Assembly: GCF_030867145.1 (NCBI RefSeq)
Contig: NC_134429.1
Coordinates: 19,019,115 to 19,083,114, forward strand
Reading direction: 5' to 3'
Length of the DNA: 64,000 bases
Origin: Opisthocomus hoazin
Lineage: Eukaryota > Chordata > Aves > Opisthocomiformes > Opisthocomidae
Shown piece by piece: positions 1 through 11,300 of this stretch. The position numbers were made by a program, and so were the translations under genes. The notes under the pieces are model-generated. The model was not told the origin of the DNA. It saw only the letters and a list, made by a program, of their open reading frames with translations, and searched no databases. Positions within the stretch are counted from its first letter, which is position 1; every line of letters starts with the position of its first letter.

Positions 1-2605
1 TTGATATGAAAATATTTCTAACAATTTAATGAACTCAAAATCCATTGGAAACTTTGTGTGCTTTTCTGTGTTTCTGTAAGTCAAATAACTTTGTAGTCAA
101 ACAGAAGTTCAGTGATGCTTTTTGGTTGGCAAGAAATAACCGCCACCCCCGCGAAACAACAAACACAAAAAACCCAGCAAAACAACTCTGGGGAAGCAAA
201 GCTGGCTGTGGAATTGGATCGGACGCCGTACTTATTAATGGTAGATACCTAAATGGTGCGTGGTTGGGAGAGATGAAGGTGGCTGTATGCTTGGAAAATA
301 CATATTTAGTCATAGACTCTGTCACTTCTGTTACCTGTCGCAGGGAATGGAAATATTTTCAAGCAGATCGATGCACGTGGTGGGTGCTGCAGCGCGTATG
401 CAACTGCTTGGGACTGGGCGCAAGACCAGGCTGTGAGAGGCCTGGACAGTACTCCGTGGCAGGGAGCTGTGATTCCCCGCTCCCCTTCGCCGTTCCGTGC
501 CTCTGCTGTAGCTGAGCTTCCTGGGTTCCCGTTCTGTGCTGGGCTACACATCGGGCTGGGGGTTACAAGCATCTCCGGGACGAGCTTCACCTCTTCCCTC
601 TCAGCAGCCGGGGTCTCGGCGTCGCCCGCTGACCGCTCTGAGAGCGTAGGGGCTGATGTGGGATCCTGTTCCAGGTGGGGAATGGTTTAGGGGATTTAGT
701 GAGACACAGCGTCGTGTCACGGCGCGGGCAGCTCCTGTGCCCGTGCGAGGCCTTGTAACCCTGCTGCCGGGGCTCGGCGTGCCGGTGGTTTCGGGCAGCC
801 CTGCAGCAGAGCTCGCTTTGCTGTCTGACGGCGCTCAGCCAGCGCTGAGCGTATGGAAACTCGCGTTGTGTCTCGCTTCTGCAGAATCTCGGGACAGTGC
901 TTGTGCCCTGTGGAGAAATTGGTGCTGTTTTGGAGCTGCTGCCTGGCGGTGTCTGGGGGTGTCCTTGCTGCACTTGTCTTGTGAGAAGCGGCAGCTAGTC
1001 GGTCCCCTTCGCCGTCCTGCCCCGTTAGTGATTTTGCAGGCCTCTGCCGTGCCTTTCCCCAGCTGCAACGCCGTCCTTTCATCCCAGAGAAGACAGATGC
1101 TCGGTGGCTCTTGCTCTGGGAAAACCCTGAGATTAAGCAGCACAGGACCTGGAGCAACCTTTAAGTTGCACCTTAGCCATGCTTGCTTTTCTGTTCATTT
1201 TCCTGTGTGTGTGTACAAACCCTTTGCTATTAGGTGAAAGGCCCAGGTAAGCAGATACGTGTGCTTGCCCACTTCAAGTGAAACCATTTTTTTTCCTTTC
1301 TGATCTTCCAGTTATCATCTTTGGTGCTTTTGACTTCATTGTCTAAACAATTGTTGGGAGGAAGTGTGAGTTCAGTGTTTCCTTTGGAAAGCACCCAACG
1401 TTTGTATTTCTGTGTTGGCAGGGGCTCAGCTTTAGGAACTTCGCGCCTGTTGTAGCTGGGTTTAATTTCTCCGCTGCCTTTAAGGGCTTCTGTTCAGGTG
1501 TCTGCGCTTGGCGTAGGTGCTCAGGTTGGACAGAAGGAGCATGGCTGGAGTGCAGTTCGTTGCTTATGTGATGCGAGTGACCCAGGTGAGGAGTCCTGCT
1601 GGCAGGGTGCCACTCTCCCGCATTTCAGAGACAGCCGCCAGTCCTTTCGGCTGCCCCATAATGGACAGGAGTGGTGGTTTCCCTCTGCAGTGCACCTGTG
1701 GAGCAGCTTTAGGGGGCCATAAATTCACCCAGCCGCTCACACCGAGCCTTCCCGCCTGCGTGTGAACGTCAGCTAAGGTAGAACAGCGTGGGTGGGAAGG
1801 ATGAAACCCCCCCTGTTCCTCTCGCGCTGTCTGCACGTGTGTTACCAGGCTTCGTGACGACCCGGGACTGCTCCCAGTGCTACCTCCTGCCCTGCAAATG
1901 AGAGTTTGTCCCGGGAGACCCGGCGCATCTGGTCTGAAGTGCTGGAACCTTACATTTACTGCTGTGTCGCCGTTGTTGTCGATGCCACGGGCCACCCGCC
2001 CTGCACCGCTCCGAAATGGGGGTGGCGATGGTGCTGCGATACCGTTTGGGCAGCTTCTTGGGGTGGATGCCAACTACCTGTTTCAGTTCTGTGCTCTAAA
2101 TATGATTTTCTTAATTACAGGCAGGTTCCCCACATGCTCTTCATGGAACTGCAGCAGTGGGGTTAAACCAGCTCGGGCGTACAGAGCGCTGGGCTGCCAC
2201 ACCGGAGTAGCTGGAAGAGCAGTCCTGCTCCATTTGTGCCGCTATTGCTTTTCTTTTTTCCTGGAAGCCTGCACAATCCATCACTGCAAGTTTTTAAGGA
2301 CAGGATAACAACATCGGGCATCTCTCAGCAGTGACGCAGGAATTTTGGTGGGGCTTTGGAATAGGAAATTAATTGCAGGCCCTCCAAAGGTGTACCCCTG
2401 CTAAGGTTCTCCTCTACTGCTTCAGTTGCTGGCCCATCCTTAGCCAAAGCTGGAGCCTTCTCCATGGCCTTTGGGGGGATCAGGGGCAATTGCTACCTCT
2501 GTTATTTCAGTATTGTCACCGTGTGATGATGGTAATGCCAGTAAATACTCTGTCTGCTGTGTAAACTTAATGCTTGTGTTTCAAATGATTTATTCTCCCT
2601 TACAG
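1..2605. other. Left flank, no identifiable gene
   Basis: This stretch is moderately GC- and CpG-rich between about 400 and 1240 and AT-rich at the extreme left. Open frames of 80-190 codons occur on both strands. None shows a recognisable domain, a run of plausible splice sites or a biased composition, and the longest ones overlap each other antisense, as expected by chance in GC-rich DNA. It could hold upstream non-coding exons of the GPCR that follows, or the end of another gene. In human the PUSL1 gene lies next to INTS11, but I find no pseudouridine synthase motif here. Confidence 0.5.
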
Positions 2606-2740
2606 AAACACTGCTTTCCATCTGAATATACCAAGCAGAGACCTCTGCACCGCAGAGTCCAGCAGACTCAACAGCGCTCCATTGCGTCGCTTTAGCTCTC
2701 GCCCACTTGAGAGGAAACAAAACTCATGAACCTCCTGAGG
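2606..2740 (+). other. Possible 5' untranslated exon of the GPCR gene
   Basis: A pyrimidine-rich acceptor (ctcccttacag) ends at 2605 and a consensus donor (gag/gtaagg) starts at 2741, which together frame a 135-base exon-like segment just upstream of the receptor frame. Many P2Y-type receptors have a single coding exon preceded by spliced 5' untranslated exons. The distance to the receptor start is too short for a normal intron after 2740. Either the donor is skipped and the segment is read through, or it is a chance match. This is inference from splice consensus only. Confidence 0.25.
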
Positions 2741-2799
2741 TAAGGGGTGGCTGAAGGCTTGTGTCCCATGTTGGATCTCCCTACGCTCCAGCAGAAATC

Positions 2800-3858
2800 A
2801 TGGCAGATCCTTCCTGGACTGAAGGAGTCCCCAATGAGACAGCTGCCTGGGGCAGTCTGGAAGCTGACTTCCAGTATTCCTTGTTTACGGTCATCTACAG
2901 TGTTGTCTTCATGCTGGGGCTGATAGAGAATGCCTTGGCTCTGTACCTGCTGTCCTGCAGAGTGAAGCACACCTCTCATTCCTACGTCTTCATGATTAAT
3001 CTAGCCCTGGTAGACACCTTGTTTGTTTGTGTGTTGCCTTTTAAAATTCATTACCACCTGAAGCAGAACAACTGGATCTTTGGTGACGTTGCTTGTCGGG
3101 TGACTGGGACGTTGTACTACATCAACATCTATCTCAGCATCGCCTTTTTCACCTGCATTTGTGTTGATCGCTACATTGCAGTGTTGCACCCCTTCAGGTA
3201 CATCCGTATCAGAGCCTTCCATTACGTGCTGGTGGTCGCAGTCCTTTGGGCGGTCGCTCTAAGCGTCACGGTTCCGCTTATCCTTGGAGGCCCGCTCCAC
3301 AACAGCGGTGCGAGGAACACGACGGCGTGTTTTGAGAACTTTGCTACGAGCAGCTGGACTTACCGCATGGCACCTTACAACATCCTGGCCTTGGTTTTTG
3401 GGTTTGTGATCCCCTTTTCCATCATTCTGATCAGCTACCCACTCATCGCGAAGAGGATCTCCCAGATCAAACGCAGCATTCGCAAGAGGAAGGCCCTGAG
3501 CACTATCTGCATCATCTTGGTCATTTGTACTTTGTGCTTTCTCCCCTATCACCTCACTCACTTGCTCCACTTTTTAATGAGAATCCAGGTCATCCAGAAC
3601 GAGGCGCTTACCAGCTTGATCTACAAGATGCGAAGGGTCACCCTAGCCCTGGTGAGTTTGAACTGTTGCCTTAACCCGCTCTTGTACTACTTCACCTCCT
3701 CCAGCAAGCGCTGCTACCTCAACTGCAAGCTCAGGTTCAGGTCCAAGAGGGTGTACACCATCTGCGACCAGAAATTCGAGGAGTGCTCCTATGTTTATAA
3801 ACTACAGCAGAGGCACGGAAATAAAAAACAGAGAGGTGGCATCAACGGATCTGCTTAA
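2800..3858 (+). CDS. Class A GPCR, P2Y / platelet-activating-factor-receptor-like (orphan)
   Basis: A single uninterrupted frame encodes 352 residues, a normal length for lipid or nucleotide receptors of the rhodopsin delta group. The chosen ATG has an A at -3 and a G at +4; the frame runs further upstream but without an earlier ATG. Seven hydrophobic segments are visible. Family landmarks are N44 in TM1, D72 in TM2 (LALVD), C99 at the top of TM3 paired with C177 in the second outer loop, DRY at 123-125, CFLPY at 246-250 in TM6, and NPLLY at 292-296 in TM7. N-glycosylation sequons lie at N12 and N173. The LPFKIHYH and NNWIFGD segments resemble P2Y/LPAR-type receptors, and CFENF in the outer loop recalls PTAFR. 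It would sit in the plasma membrane and signal through G proteins. The ligand and exact orthologue are unknown to me, so no symbol is given. It is convergent with INTS11. Confidence 0.88.
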   Translation: MADPSWTEGVPNETAAWGSLEADFQYSLFTVIYSVVFMLGLIENALALYLLSCRVKHTSHSYVFMINLALVDTLFVCVLPFKIHYHLKQNNWIFGDVACRVTGTLYYINIYLSIAFFTCICVDRYIAVLHPFRYIRIRAFHYVLVVAVLWAVALSVTVPLILGGPLHNSGARNTTACFENFATSSWTYRMAPYNILALVFGFVIPFSIILISYPLIAKRISQIKRSIRKRKALSTICIILVICTLCFLPYHLTHLLHFLMRIQVIQNEALTSLIYKMRRVTLALVSLNCCLNPLLYYFTSSSKRCYLNCKLRFRSKRVYTICDQKFEECSYVYKLQQRHGNKKQRGGINGSA

Positions 3859-4390
3859 AGTAAGTGCAGTATTCATCTTTCCAACTGTTCCTTTGATAAC
3901 AGACCTGTGAAACGTACTGCTCTTTGTCGCATGAAGGTTGTCACGTGAAGGCAAGACTGGAGGGGAGCGCCTAACGGCCGTAGATTTTAATTAGCCGGCT
4001 AGGATGGTGCCTGGGGGAGCTGTATTTTCGGGCAGCCCTAGATAGCACGTGGTGAAACGCGCCACGTTCCTGGACACGGGCGTTTTGGTCTCCTTTTGTT
4101 TAGCTCAGGGGTTGGTGGGAGAGCACAGGGCGCTCTCCTGGGCAGCCATGCAGCCCGGGAAGGGTTGCTTGAGAGAAACCAGGCTCCGAACGGACGCTGA
4201 TGCCGGAAGCTGGGTGGATCAGGGCAGCTGTGCTTGGTTGGTGGAAAAGAAAATGGGCATTCTAGTGGCAAGCAAGGGGCTTGAGCGTGGGGGCTGCGTG
4301 GCTCTGTTACAGCCCATCACTAAACCACGTGGGCACGGCAAGCAAGCCCAGAGCGGGTCTGAAATCCTTGGAACAGAGCTAAAGCTTTGT

Positions 4391-4396
4391 AATAAA
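4391..4396 (+). terminator. Poly(A) signal AATAAA of the GPCR gene
   Basis: A canonical AATAAA lies about 530 bases after the receptor stop and is followed within a few bases by a GT-rich tract (gtttgtgggtg), the usual layout of a cleavage site with its downstream element. It implies a 3' untranslated region of roughly 0.55 kb. Confidence 0.65.
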
Positions 4397-4415
4397 TAGC
4401 GTTTGTGGGTGCAGT

Positions 4416-5300
4416 GTTCATTTGTCGGGATGGGCCTGGCTGGAATTCCTTCCTGCTCCGTGCTGGATGGACACCCCCGCACTAATGGTGGGTTCACCCT
4501 GCCTGGCTTCTGCTCTTAGCCTGGAGGAGTTTTTTTTTTTTTAAATACCAGTGAGAAAACCTGCTCAGACTTTTCTAAGGTGCTGAAAGCAATGACTCCG
4601 GTGTTCCTCTGCTCAACTGGGCTTGGCAGACCCTCGCGCTGGTGACACAGGGAGGAGGTTGTTCCGTCGCTGCCCTTCGGGAGCCATCTCCCAGGAGCCA
4701 TTAATAACGACACTTTTTACTTTTTCTCTCCAAAGAGCCAAGCTATGGGGAAGACATCGTCCTACATCGTCTCCTTTTCCTCCAGCTTAATTAGAAGAGC
4801 TTTTGAGAATTTTGACTGTCCCTGGGATGTTCAAACCGGCGTGCTCCTCGTGCCGGCTCTCCTGACCACATTCCAGGTCTTGCGTCGGGTTAAACAGCTG
4901 TGTAAAAACACCACCCCCTCCGCTACCAGGGCACAGTGCTGTGCGGCCACTCGGACCCCCCACGACGGGTGCTGCAGCTACCTGGACCCCCGTGACGAGC
5001 GCCATGGCCGCTCAGACCCCCGCGGCTGAACCCGAGAACCAGGGGCCCCAGAATCGGTCACCCCCGTATGTAAGAAACGGACACAAACGCTTTGCGTTTT
5101 ATCTGTGAAGCTTCCAAAACCCCGTGCTTCACTCGCTGCTGCCAAGGGTTCAAGGGAAGCGAGCTGTGGGAGGGGGAAACGCCGAGGATCTTTTACCTCA
5201 TTGTGTAAGCAACACGGAGCTGGTTCCTCGGAACTCCCTAAGCACCGGCTGTCACGACGCCCGGGACAGGTTTGCAGCGGGGGGAGATCTAACACTCTAA
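4416..5300. other. Convergent intergenic spacer between GPCR and INTS11
   Basis: This short gap lies between two tail-to-tail genes. It holds an unremarkable 94-codon plus-strand frame (4745-5029) with no domain, and a degenerate GC-rich repetition of the type (t/c)ggacccccNcgacg around 4950-5030. I see no further gene. Confidence 0.5.
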
Positions 5301-5304
5301 TTCC

Positions 5305-5310
5305 TTTATT
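5305..5310 (-). terminator. INTS11: Poly(A) signal AATAAA of INTS11
   Basis: Read on the minus strand, AATAAA occurs about 75 bases after the INTS11 stop codon. It is the first canonical hexamer downstream and implies a very short 3' untranslated region. Confidence 0.6.
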
Positions 5311-5384
5311 AAAACCAGCAAAACACCGTGACCATGTAAACAAAATAAATCTCTCAAACAGGGCTGTGGCTGCTGCGCCGTTGC

Positions 5385-8300
5385 TCAGGGGGTGCTCTGG
5401 GGCAGGCCTTTCTTCAGGAGGGATGTGAGGTAGCTGCCCAGCTCCTCGTCCTAGAGAGAGCAAAGAGAAACGGGGTGGAAGCGATCTTCGGCTTGACTTT
5501 CCTGTTTGGGGCAATAAATTTGACTCTGGGACCGAGACACAGACTGAAATAATTCATGGACCCATCAAAATCTGGTATTAGCAGTGTTCAAAAATGGAAA
5601 CCAGTTAGTGCAAAGGCGGTTCTGGGTGCTCTTTCAAAATACCAGTGTAGGTGGCTGGACCTGAGGTGTCCCTTTTGAGGAAAATGACCATTTTTCTTGA
5701 AAGCAAATAAAGAACCATTGGTTTTTTTTTGCTTTTCCCTCAAGAAGGCATCTCCTTGGTGTAAAGCAAGCACTTATAAATAACAGCTGTGAAAGTATAC
5801 TTTGGAAAGGAAGAAAACATAATGACTGTGTCTAATCTGGCCACAATTTTGTGATAACTAGCGCTCTGCTTGTTGTTTGAAGTTCTACACCTAAGAAATA
5901 AAATATAATCTATAAAGTATTATATATAAAATATTATATATATTATATATCTGTGCTGTGTGGCAGTAGTGATATAGCTGAGCGTGTAGAAGCTGGACAC
6001 TGTCCTCAAAACACAAACGTAATTGTCATTAACTGCAATTATATTAAGTGTGATTACTGCAGATCGGTTGCCTTGAGCTCAGTGCTCCCACAGAAAACCA
6101 GCTCAGCGCTGCTCCTGTAAAACCGTTTGTGCTCAGCCTAAACCGGTGAAGGAAGAGGCAGTGCCTCTCCCAGTCCAGGCGCTGCAGACCGAGCGAGGAG
6201 GACGCCCAGCAGCAGCCCGTGCTGCAGGACAGTTTGGGCTGCGAGGGAGCGAAGAGCAGAGCTGTTTGTAACTACCGTACCTGGTACGTCCAGGACACGA
6301 GCAGGACTTTGGTCCCCTGATCCTCCGAGTGTGCCGTGGCTTGGATGAGAATGGACTCTACTGTTATAGACCCATCGGGGAGGTGCTGCACCGAGTAGTC
6401 CTTCAGGATGCTGGTAAGAGAGAAGGTAAGTGGTTAATTTTGGGTGGGAGATGCACACAGGCTGAAGGGTGGGTCACCCCCTCTGTCTCTGAATCACCAG
6501 CACATCCTTAGAGCACTTCAGCTGTGTCTCTGAGCCAGCACCCGCTGCCCAAGGAGGGGAGAACGGGGTCAACTCACAACCTGCTTAGTTTGGTGCTTCT
6601 GTTAATCGTGTAGGAAGTCCTACAGAACTTATGTCTGGCTTAGCTGTGGCTCCAGCCTGAACCCTGCTCATCCCAGCAAAGGCCTGCTCACAGGATGCAC
6701 AGTCTGCCTGTAGGACAGGAACAGCTTTTAAGGTTCACCTGCTGCTGGCGCTGGAACAGCTTGAAGAGGTGTCTTCACCCTATGCCCAATGGGCTCGTGC
6801 CAAACAACCGTGCCAACTTCAGCTCGCGACAGCAGCGAACCCACGGGGACAGGGATGTGGGGGCTGCACGAGCCTGGCAAAGACCCCGAGCGTGCGGGCT
6901 GGCTACCAGCCTCTGCTGCGGCGGTGTAGCCACTGCTCTGGGTACCTCGGCTGTACAGACCGAGAGCCAGAGCAGTGGTGTCTTCCAGGCTGCAGAGAAT
7001 TTCCTCTTAGTAACCCCGTGGGGCTGGTCTGGAGGGCCAGAAAGGAGGGGGCACTTGTACTACCTGTACTGAGGCGGGGGGAAAAGCCCAAGCAGAGCTG
7101 AGGCTGGACTTGCCCTTTGAGGTGGTTGTAGACACGAAGCACTGTCTCGTGTTCCTTCCGCGGATCCTGGATGTGAACGCGGCAGGTGAAACGCAGCTGA
7201 TGTTCCGCAAGGCCCAGCTCCTTCAGCGCCTGCTCCGGGGAAACCAGGCGGAAGCTCTGCAGAGGAAAAGCACGAATCCAGCAGGAGCTGTTTCTCTGCG
7301 CTTTCTGAAGTTTCGTCCCTGCTCCGCGCTCAGCTGCACACAGGTCTGTGTCCTCACTCCAGCAGGTAAGGTCAGTCCCTCGCAATCTCTGGAACGTCCT
7401 GGCATGTTTCAGGGACTACTGCGAGCAGTGACAGCTCATTAACAGCAAGGTACTAATTCTGAAGCTGCGGGACTAGTGAAGGCTGTCGGCCAAGACACCT
7501 GAGAAGCTCTGCAGTCCATCTTACTCTTCCCAGGTATGCCGTCACGGGGCTCCCTCCAAGAAACCAGGACTGCTGACTGTTCTTTTAGTTCCTTGGTCAC
7601 CCAGACCTCACTTCACATTGTACCACCACACGCGTTCAGAGGACACAAGACAAACATAAGACCTTTTTTACTTACAGTGTCCTTCATAATTAACGTGCCG
7701 TGCATGAGCTTTGGCTTCTTGGCATCTGGCAAGAGACCTAAACCAAGGCCAATGGAAGAGAAAGACAACACGGTTAACGATGTGTTTACTTCTCACACAA
7801 CTGCTCTAGGACTTCACAGATTGGATTGCTGGCTCCCTGCTGGCGTTCAGAGATGAGGATGTTACACCTTTGTTCTCCTGTCTGCTGGAGCACGCGGTGC
7901 TTAAACCATTATCAGTGCTCCAGACACACAAGAAACCCCGCTGGGTAACACAGAACAAGCCCCCCTCTTCCCCTATCACTTCCTGATTTGAGAGGTTTTA
8001 GGTTTTTCTTACATCGGGTTTATAACAGCAATTCCAGTTTTCACAGACCTGGACGGTGAAAGCATAGATGGACTTTGTTTTCACAGTGAAGGGGCAATTA
8101 GCAAACACGGTAGCGTGTTTGTTTCTCAGCACTACTGAACAGACGTTCACAGGAAGCCCTCTGAAGCACGGAACGCCCACAAAACCTTTTCTTTCACAGG
8201 GAGCACCACTCTAAGTCGCCACTGCTCCACCCGGTACCAAGTCCTACGCAGCACAGGGGCAGGGCCCAAAGGGTCGAGTTCTCGGTCGCGAACGCGTCAC

Positions 8301-11300
8301 CTATTGCCGTTTCTCTCTTCAGGAGCCCCAGGGCGATGTCCACTGGAATGCTGGGGTTGGTGAAGATGGTGGTCGTCTCCCCGTTTGCGGGCATGTAGCA
8401 GCTGACGTCTGCAACGCAAACAGCCCGCGTCACAGCCCCGCTTCGCCCACCAGCAGCGTGCATGCCAGCACCCCTGGAGCCGAGGGGGCGGTGACGTGGG
8501 CAGCAGCCTACTGCAGCTGTTCAGGACAGGGAGTGAAGCTTCACAGGAACCTGCTGCTTTTTTTTTCCCCCCTGGAGCTCATTCCCTGTTAGCAACTTCA
8601 GCTGCTAACTCACAATTTCAGCTGTACCCTGCCTGCCCCGGCTCCTCTGAGGAGTCTCAAGAAATACAGGTTCAGTAGGTGCTGAACTACACCACTACAG
8701 ACATGTCAAACCCACCTGTCTAATTAAACGGGCTTTGCATGTGCACTAAGACACGTTACGGGCGCTAGTTTCCTGAGGGTGACTGGTCCTGCAAACTACA
8801 GTCTGCCTGTGTCTGTGCTGAGACCCACTGGCCTCAGTATGTGGACTTTAAATGCCTTCCTTCCCCTGCCATTCCCTCCTCAGTACCAACGCTATACGTA
8901 CGGAATTCCTGTTCTATTTTCTGCTTCAGAAACTCCATTTTCTTTGCTTCACCGTGGACCAGGAGAACGTTTCGCGGCTCAGCCTGGCGAATCAGCTGCA
9001 TTATTCCCTTGGCGTCTGCGTGGGCGCTGAAGGACATGTACTCCACCTGCATCTTCACCTCCAGCTGCGGGGGAGCAGAAAGCACAGGCTTTGTCATTCG
9101 GGAACTGCGCCGGCTCGGGGCAGCTCGCGTACCACACACAAACAGGCCCGGGCTCCTCTGTGTTCAGTTTAAAGCAGGAAGCAGAACACCCGAAGTGGAA
9201 GATTAGGCTGGAGAGAGAGCTGCTTGTCAGCAGAGACCGAACGTGATGCTGTACAGAAAAGCTTTCAGTACCTTCCAGCATCAAGCTGCTCCGAGCACAA
9301 GACTTGTCGTGCATTTGCCAAAACAAATCAATGCTTAAGGACAGTTGGCATCAGTTTTTAAATATCCCTCTCTGCCCAAAAATGTATCATTTTTACCTGA
9401 CTGATAGTGCCTCGTTGTTAAACCTTATCAATACGCCCCTGACAAAGTCTGAGGGCAGTAAAGGACACACTGCTGCCGCTGCCAAGAGGGAAGAAACCCC
9501 AGTCCAACCCCGAAGAAAACCTTACTTGGGTATTTTCAATGTTCTATGCAGCACGTTCTCATTACAAGTACACGGTGTCTAACCATCACCGAAAGGTCTG
9601 AAGACCTTCCCCCAAATCATCCTCCTTGAAAATCAAACTCACTATTTGTCTCCCTTCCATTTCCAGCTTGCGCTGTCCGCTCAGGATCTTGTGGCCCACA
9701 GTCCCCTGCACGCAGTAGCCTGGCATGATGACCTGAGCAGGAAACCAGAAAAGCTGCTGTTAATGGAAAAAGAGCCACAGACGCACAGTGCTGATGTCAG
9801 TTTGTGTCCTGCCCATCCTACGTACCACCATCCCTCACTGGAAAGCTGCCTGCTTTGCTCTGCAGCTTGCGTGGTGAACACACAGGAAAATGAAATTAGA
9901 AAGCAAACTGCTGCAATCTACAGACCACTAAGTAAGAATTACTGGTAGTTATGTCTTTGAAGTAGCTTCAGACTAATGACAGCACTTTTGAAAATAAACT
10001 CTCCCGCAGCCTCCTGCCCGAGACGCGCACCTCCTCTGCTTGCCCTGCCACACACAGCAGGGAACATGTGGAGCCTGAAGAGCTCTGCCCTGGCTTGGTT
10101 CACCGGAGAACCAATAACCCTGGATGTGCAGGACTCTGTTCTCATGACTGTCGCAGTACCGCTGTCACATTAACACAAAACATCACTCCAGGAAACAGAA
10201 TTTCTTACCATATTCTTTTCATTCCCTGCCCATTTCCTGAAGATCTGAAGGGACTGTCCTGCGTGAAGCATACCAGGGGTTGCAAACACAACCTAAAATT
10301 CAAAAAAATGCACCAAGAATCACCACAGAAAACGGGGGGTTAGGGTTTTTTCCATTACTTGTAATATATAACTATCATAAAACTGTGGGGAGTACCCACT
10401 AACACACGTTACAGCACACTTACTACATCCGAGCTCTAATGGGGATTTTTGCTATTTTATTCTTCCCACCTTGTCTAATTTTCACAGAAGTTGAACTACT
10501 GTTTCAGGAAATCTGTGTGAGCATCCATAGCGTCTGATAAAAACTCTGCATGGTTTTATAACGGTACTATCATGCTTGACAGATTCCTCTTTCAGCTACT
10601 GCCTAGTAAACCAGCAGTAAGAGATGGTCTCGTAAAGAATCTGTCTCCTGACGTAAGTCAAAAGAATTTACTGCAAAGTTATGGTTTGAAGCAGGTCCAG
10701 AGGTACAGACTGTATGAACATGTTATCAATATTTTTTGTTTGCTCTGGGCATTTTATCTTTACTGAAATAAAGGCAGAAAGATCTTTAATGGTTATAGAG
10801 ATAAAAGCACTCCGCTGGCCTGGCCACGAAAGGGCTTTAGATGGGATGCTGGTACTAACGGGGCTTTTGCAGACACCTACCATAGGCCCCGGATTGTCTG
10901 CGAAGGCCCGGTCGAACGCCTTGATGTGTTTGAATTCAAACATGTTCCTCTGCACAAACGTCTTCCGAATTTTCTGATTAGTCCAAGTGATGAAGAGCTT
11001 GTAATAATGATTGGCCTTCTCCGTCAGTCCCGTAGAAAAATAAATTGGAGCCTTCAAGTTCATTCTTTCCCTGGAGAAAAGGGAAATTCATTCTCAAAGT
11101 CCATAAACCTGTGTAGTCTCCAAAGCTGTTCTGTGCGTACCCTACACTCCACGAGCTACAAATCGGTATTAGGACAATGCTACATTGCTATGCATTAATT
11201 TACTACAAAGCAGGCTTTACTCCAACCCTCCTTCTCACCCACTACAGACAACTTCCTTCCATTACAAATATTCATCATTCTGCTATAATTAAAAGCAGTA

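Noticed and set aside
656-1237. 193-codon plus-strand open frame at the left end
   Set aside because: It is GC-rich, overlapped by a 146-codon antisense frame, has no domain or hydrophobic pattern, and shows no splice support. It is probably chance.
1-2750. Looked for PUSL1, expected next to INTS11 from human synteny
   Set aside because: No pseudouridine synthase motif or matching exon was found on either strand.
4745-5029. 94-codon frame between the GPCR and INTS11
   Set aside because: The tail consists of repetitive GC-rich sequence, no domain is seen, and it lies beyond the GPCR poly(A) signal.
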